Source of the DNA: Comamonadaceae bacterium | GTDB lineage: Bacteria > Pseudomonadota > Gammaproteobacteria > Burkholderiales > Burkholderiaceae_C | DNA length: 5,309 nucleotides | NCBI GenBank assembly: GCA_947478935.1 | Contig: CANJXV010000195.1 | Coordinates: 1 to 5,309 of the forward strand | Direction of reading: 5' to 3' | Part shown: positions 4,429 to 5,309 of the stretch, one piece after another | Position numbering within the stretch: the stretch's first letter is position 1 | Layout: each line of letters starts with the position of its first letter | Translations under genes and position numbers: made by a program | Notes under the pieces: generated by a model | Seen by the model: the letters and a program-made list of their open reading frames with translations, nothing else | Told to the model about the DNA's origin: nothing | The model's database searches: none

Positions 4429-5309
4429 ATGAGTAGCACTGCACACGGCGAACAACCGTATTATTTTGTTCCCCAGCCTTCGCGTCACCCCTTTATGGCG
4501 TCGTTGGCTTTGTTCTTTGTGATACTGGGTGCGGGCCAGTGGATTAATGGGGCCGGTTGGGGCCGTTACTCGCTGGCCTTTGGCATGTTGTTTTTGTTTT
4601 ATGTGCTCTTCCAATGGTTTGGTGAGGCAGTCCATGAAAGCGAAACCGGTCAATACGGTCGCAAAATTGATCTGTCCTTCCGCTGGAGCATGAGCTGGTT
4701 CATCTTCTCGGAAGTCATGTTTTTTGGCGCTTTCTTCAGCGCACTGTGGTGGGCCCGCTCCCACTCGGTGCCTGCGCTGGGCAGCTTGGACAACGCACTC
4801 TTGTGGCCCGGCTTCAAAGCCGTCTGGCCCAGCCTGGCTGCTGGTGTAACCGCATCGCCTGCCGGCATCATCGAGCCCTTCACCACCATGGGCCCGTTTT
4901 GGTTGCCCACTATCAACACGGCTTTGTTGTTGAGCTCGGGTGTCACCTTGACCATTGCGCACCACGCGTTAATCGATGGCAACCGTAGCAAAACCGTTAG
5001 TTTTATGTGGCTCACCGTTCTGCTGGGCATTACCTTTCTAGTTGTGCAGGGCTATGAGTACTACCATGCTTACACGGCTTACAACCTGAAGCTGAGCTCC
5101 GGTATTTACGGCTCCACCTTCTTCATGTTGACCGGTTTCCACGGCTTTCACGTGTTCGTGGGTATGTTGATGCTCTTGTTCATCACCTTGCGCCTGCAAA
5201 AAGGCCATTTCAGTCCGGAACGCCATTTCGGTTTTGAAGGCGCTGCCTGGTATTGGCACTTTGTGGACGTTGTCTGGCTTGGTTTGTACATTCTGGTGTA
5301 CTGGTTGTA
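4429..5309 (+). CDS. ctaE: Cytochrome c oxidase subunit III (cut before its last stop-codon base)
   Basis: Subunit III (coxC) of the oxidase, a seven-helix membrane protein without metal centres that stabilises subunit I and supports proton uptake into the D channel. The reading frame gives 293 residues starting MSSTAHGEQPYYFVPQPSRH. Family marks are the conserved Glu in FIFSEVMFF (E95), ERGY-region equivalents such as VVQGYEYYHA (205-214), TGFHGFHV (235-242), and the C-terminal block AAWYWHFVDVVWLGLY (272-287). The frame ends YWL followed by the two bases TA at the window edge. Subunit III proteins normally end in this way, so the next base is expected to be A or G, making a stop. The protein is thus probably complete. 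An extra segment at about 113-155 between helices, containing PALGSLDNALLWPGFKAVWP, is of the kind usual in proteobacterial enzymes. The start is supported by GGAG at 4420. Confidence 0.97.
   Translation, partial: MSSTAHGEQPYYFVPQPSRHPFMASLALFFVILGAGQWINGAGWGRYSLAFGMLFLFYVLFQWFGEAVHESETGQYGRKIDLSFRWSMSWFIFSEVMFFGAFFSALWWARSHSVPALGSLDNALLWPGFKAVWPSLAAGVTASPAGIIEPFTTMGPFWLPTINTALLLSSGVTLTIAHHALIDGNRSKTVSFMWLTVLLGITFLVVQGYEYYHAYTAYNLKLSSGIYGSTFFMLTGFHGFHVFVGMLMLLFITLRLQKGHFSPERHFGFEGAAWYWHFVDVVWLGLYILVYWL

Noticed and set aside
4418..4432. A four-codon frame ATG GAG CTG AAA TGA overlapping the start of ctaE, as a possible leader peptide.
   Set aside because: It has no ribosome site of its own, and its GAG is part of the ctaE Shine-Dalgarno sequence. 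It is too short to support.
4228..4965. A 245-codon open frame on the - strand, opposite the DUF2970 gene and ctaE.
   Set aside because: It crosses two well-supported genes, has no domain I recognise, and has a Gln/Arg-rich composition typical of an antisense shadow.
1..5309. Signs of a novel defence, mobile or accessory system.
   Set aside because: All coding space is taken by a recognisable respiratory oxidase operon and its small membrane partners. No transposase, integrase, repeat array or composition break was seen on either strand.

Overview
The window is the 5' part of an A-type, haem-copper cytochrome c oxidase operon (ctaC/coxB, ctaD/coxA, ctaG, ctaE/coxC), preceded by one small membrane-protein gene. 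Every gene lies on the + strand. Gene order, protein style and moderate GC point to a betaproteobacterium of the order Burkholderiales, most likely close to Comamonadaceae such as Rhodoferax or Limnohabitans. That placement rests on remembered family resemblance, not on a search.

Layout. Positions 23-499 encode a DUF2244 membrane protein, whose reading frame is still open at the left edge. After a 54-base, partly AT-rich gap comes subunit II (554-1747), which has a CuA domain fused to a C-terminal c-type cytochrome, so the enzyme is of the caa3 kind. A 58-base AT-rich gap leads to subunit I (1806-3425), with all haem a, haem a3 and CuB ligands and both proton channels. Next are a 36-residue single-span protein (3448-3558), the CuB-insertion chaperone CtaG/Cox11 (3566-4156), a DUF2970 single-span protein overlapping ctaG by 4 bases (4153-4371), a 57-base gap with a small hairpin, and subunit III (4429 to the right edge). 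The window cuts subunit III just before the last base of its probable stop codon.

How the genes work together. Subunit II takes electrons from cytochrome c, or passes them through its own haem c to CuA. Subunit I reduces O2 to water and pumps protons. Subunit III stabilises subunit I and proton uptake through the D channel. CtaG delivers copper to the CuB site of subunit I. The 36-residue protein and the DUF2970 protein sit between the catalytic genes in a tight cluster, and are probably assembly or stability factors. SURF1, haem A synthesis (ctaA, ctaB) and SCO genes are not in the window and would be expected downstream in this lineage.

There is no mobile element, CRISPR array, RNA gene, convincing terminator or strong promoter, and no sign of a novel defence or accessory system. 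Points worth a second look are the poorly characterised small membrane proteins, a cluster of rare CTA codons that forms an inverted repeat, a Gln at a position that is a Mg-ligand His in mitochondrial subunit I, a His-rich N-terminus on subunit I, and short structured or AT-rich sequences in the gaps.
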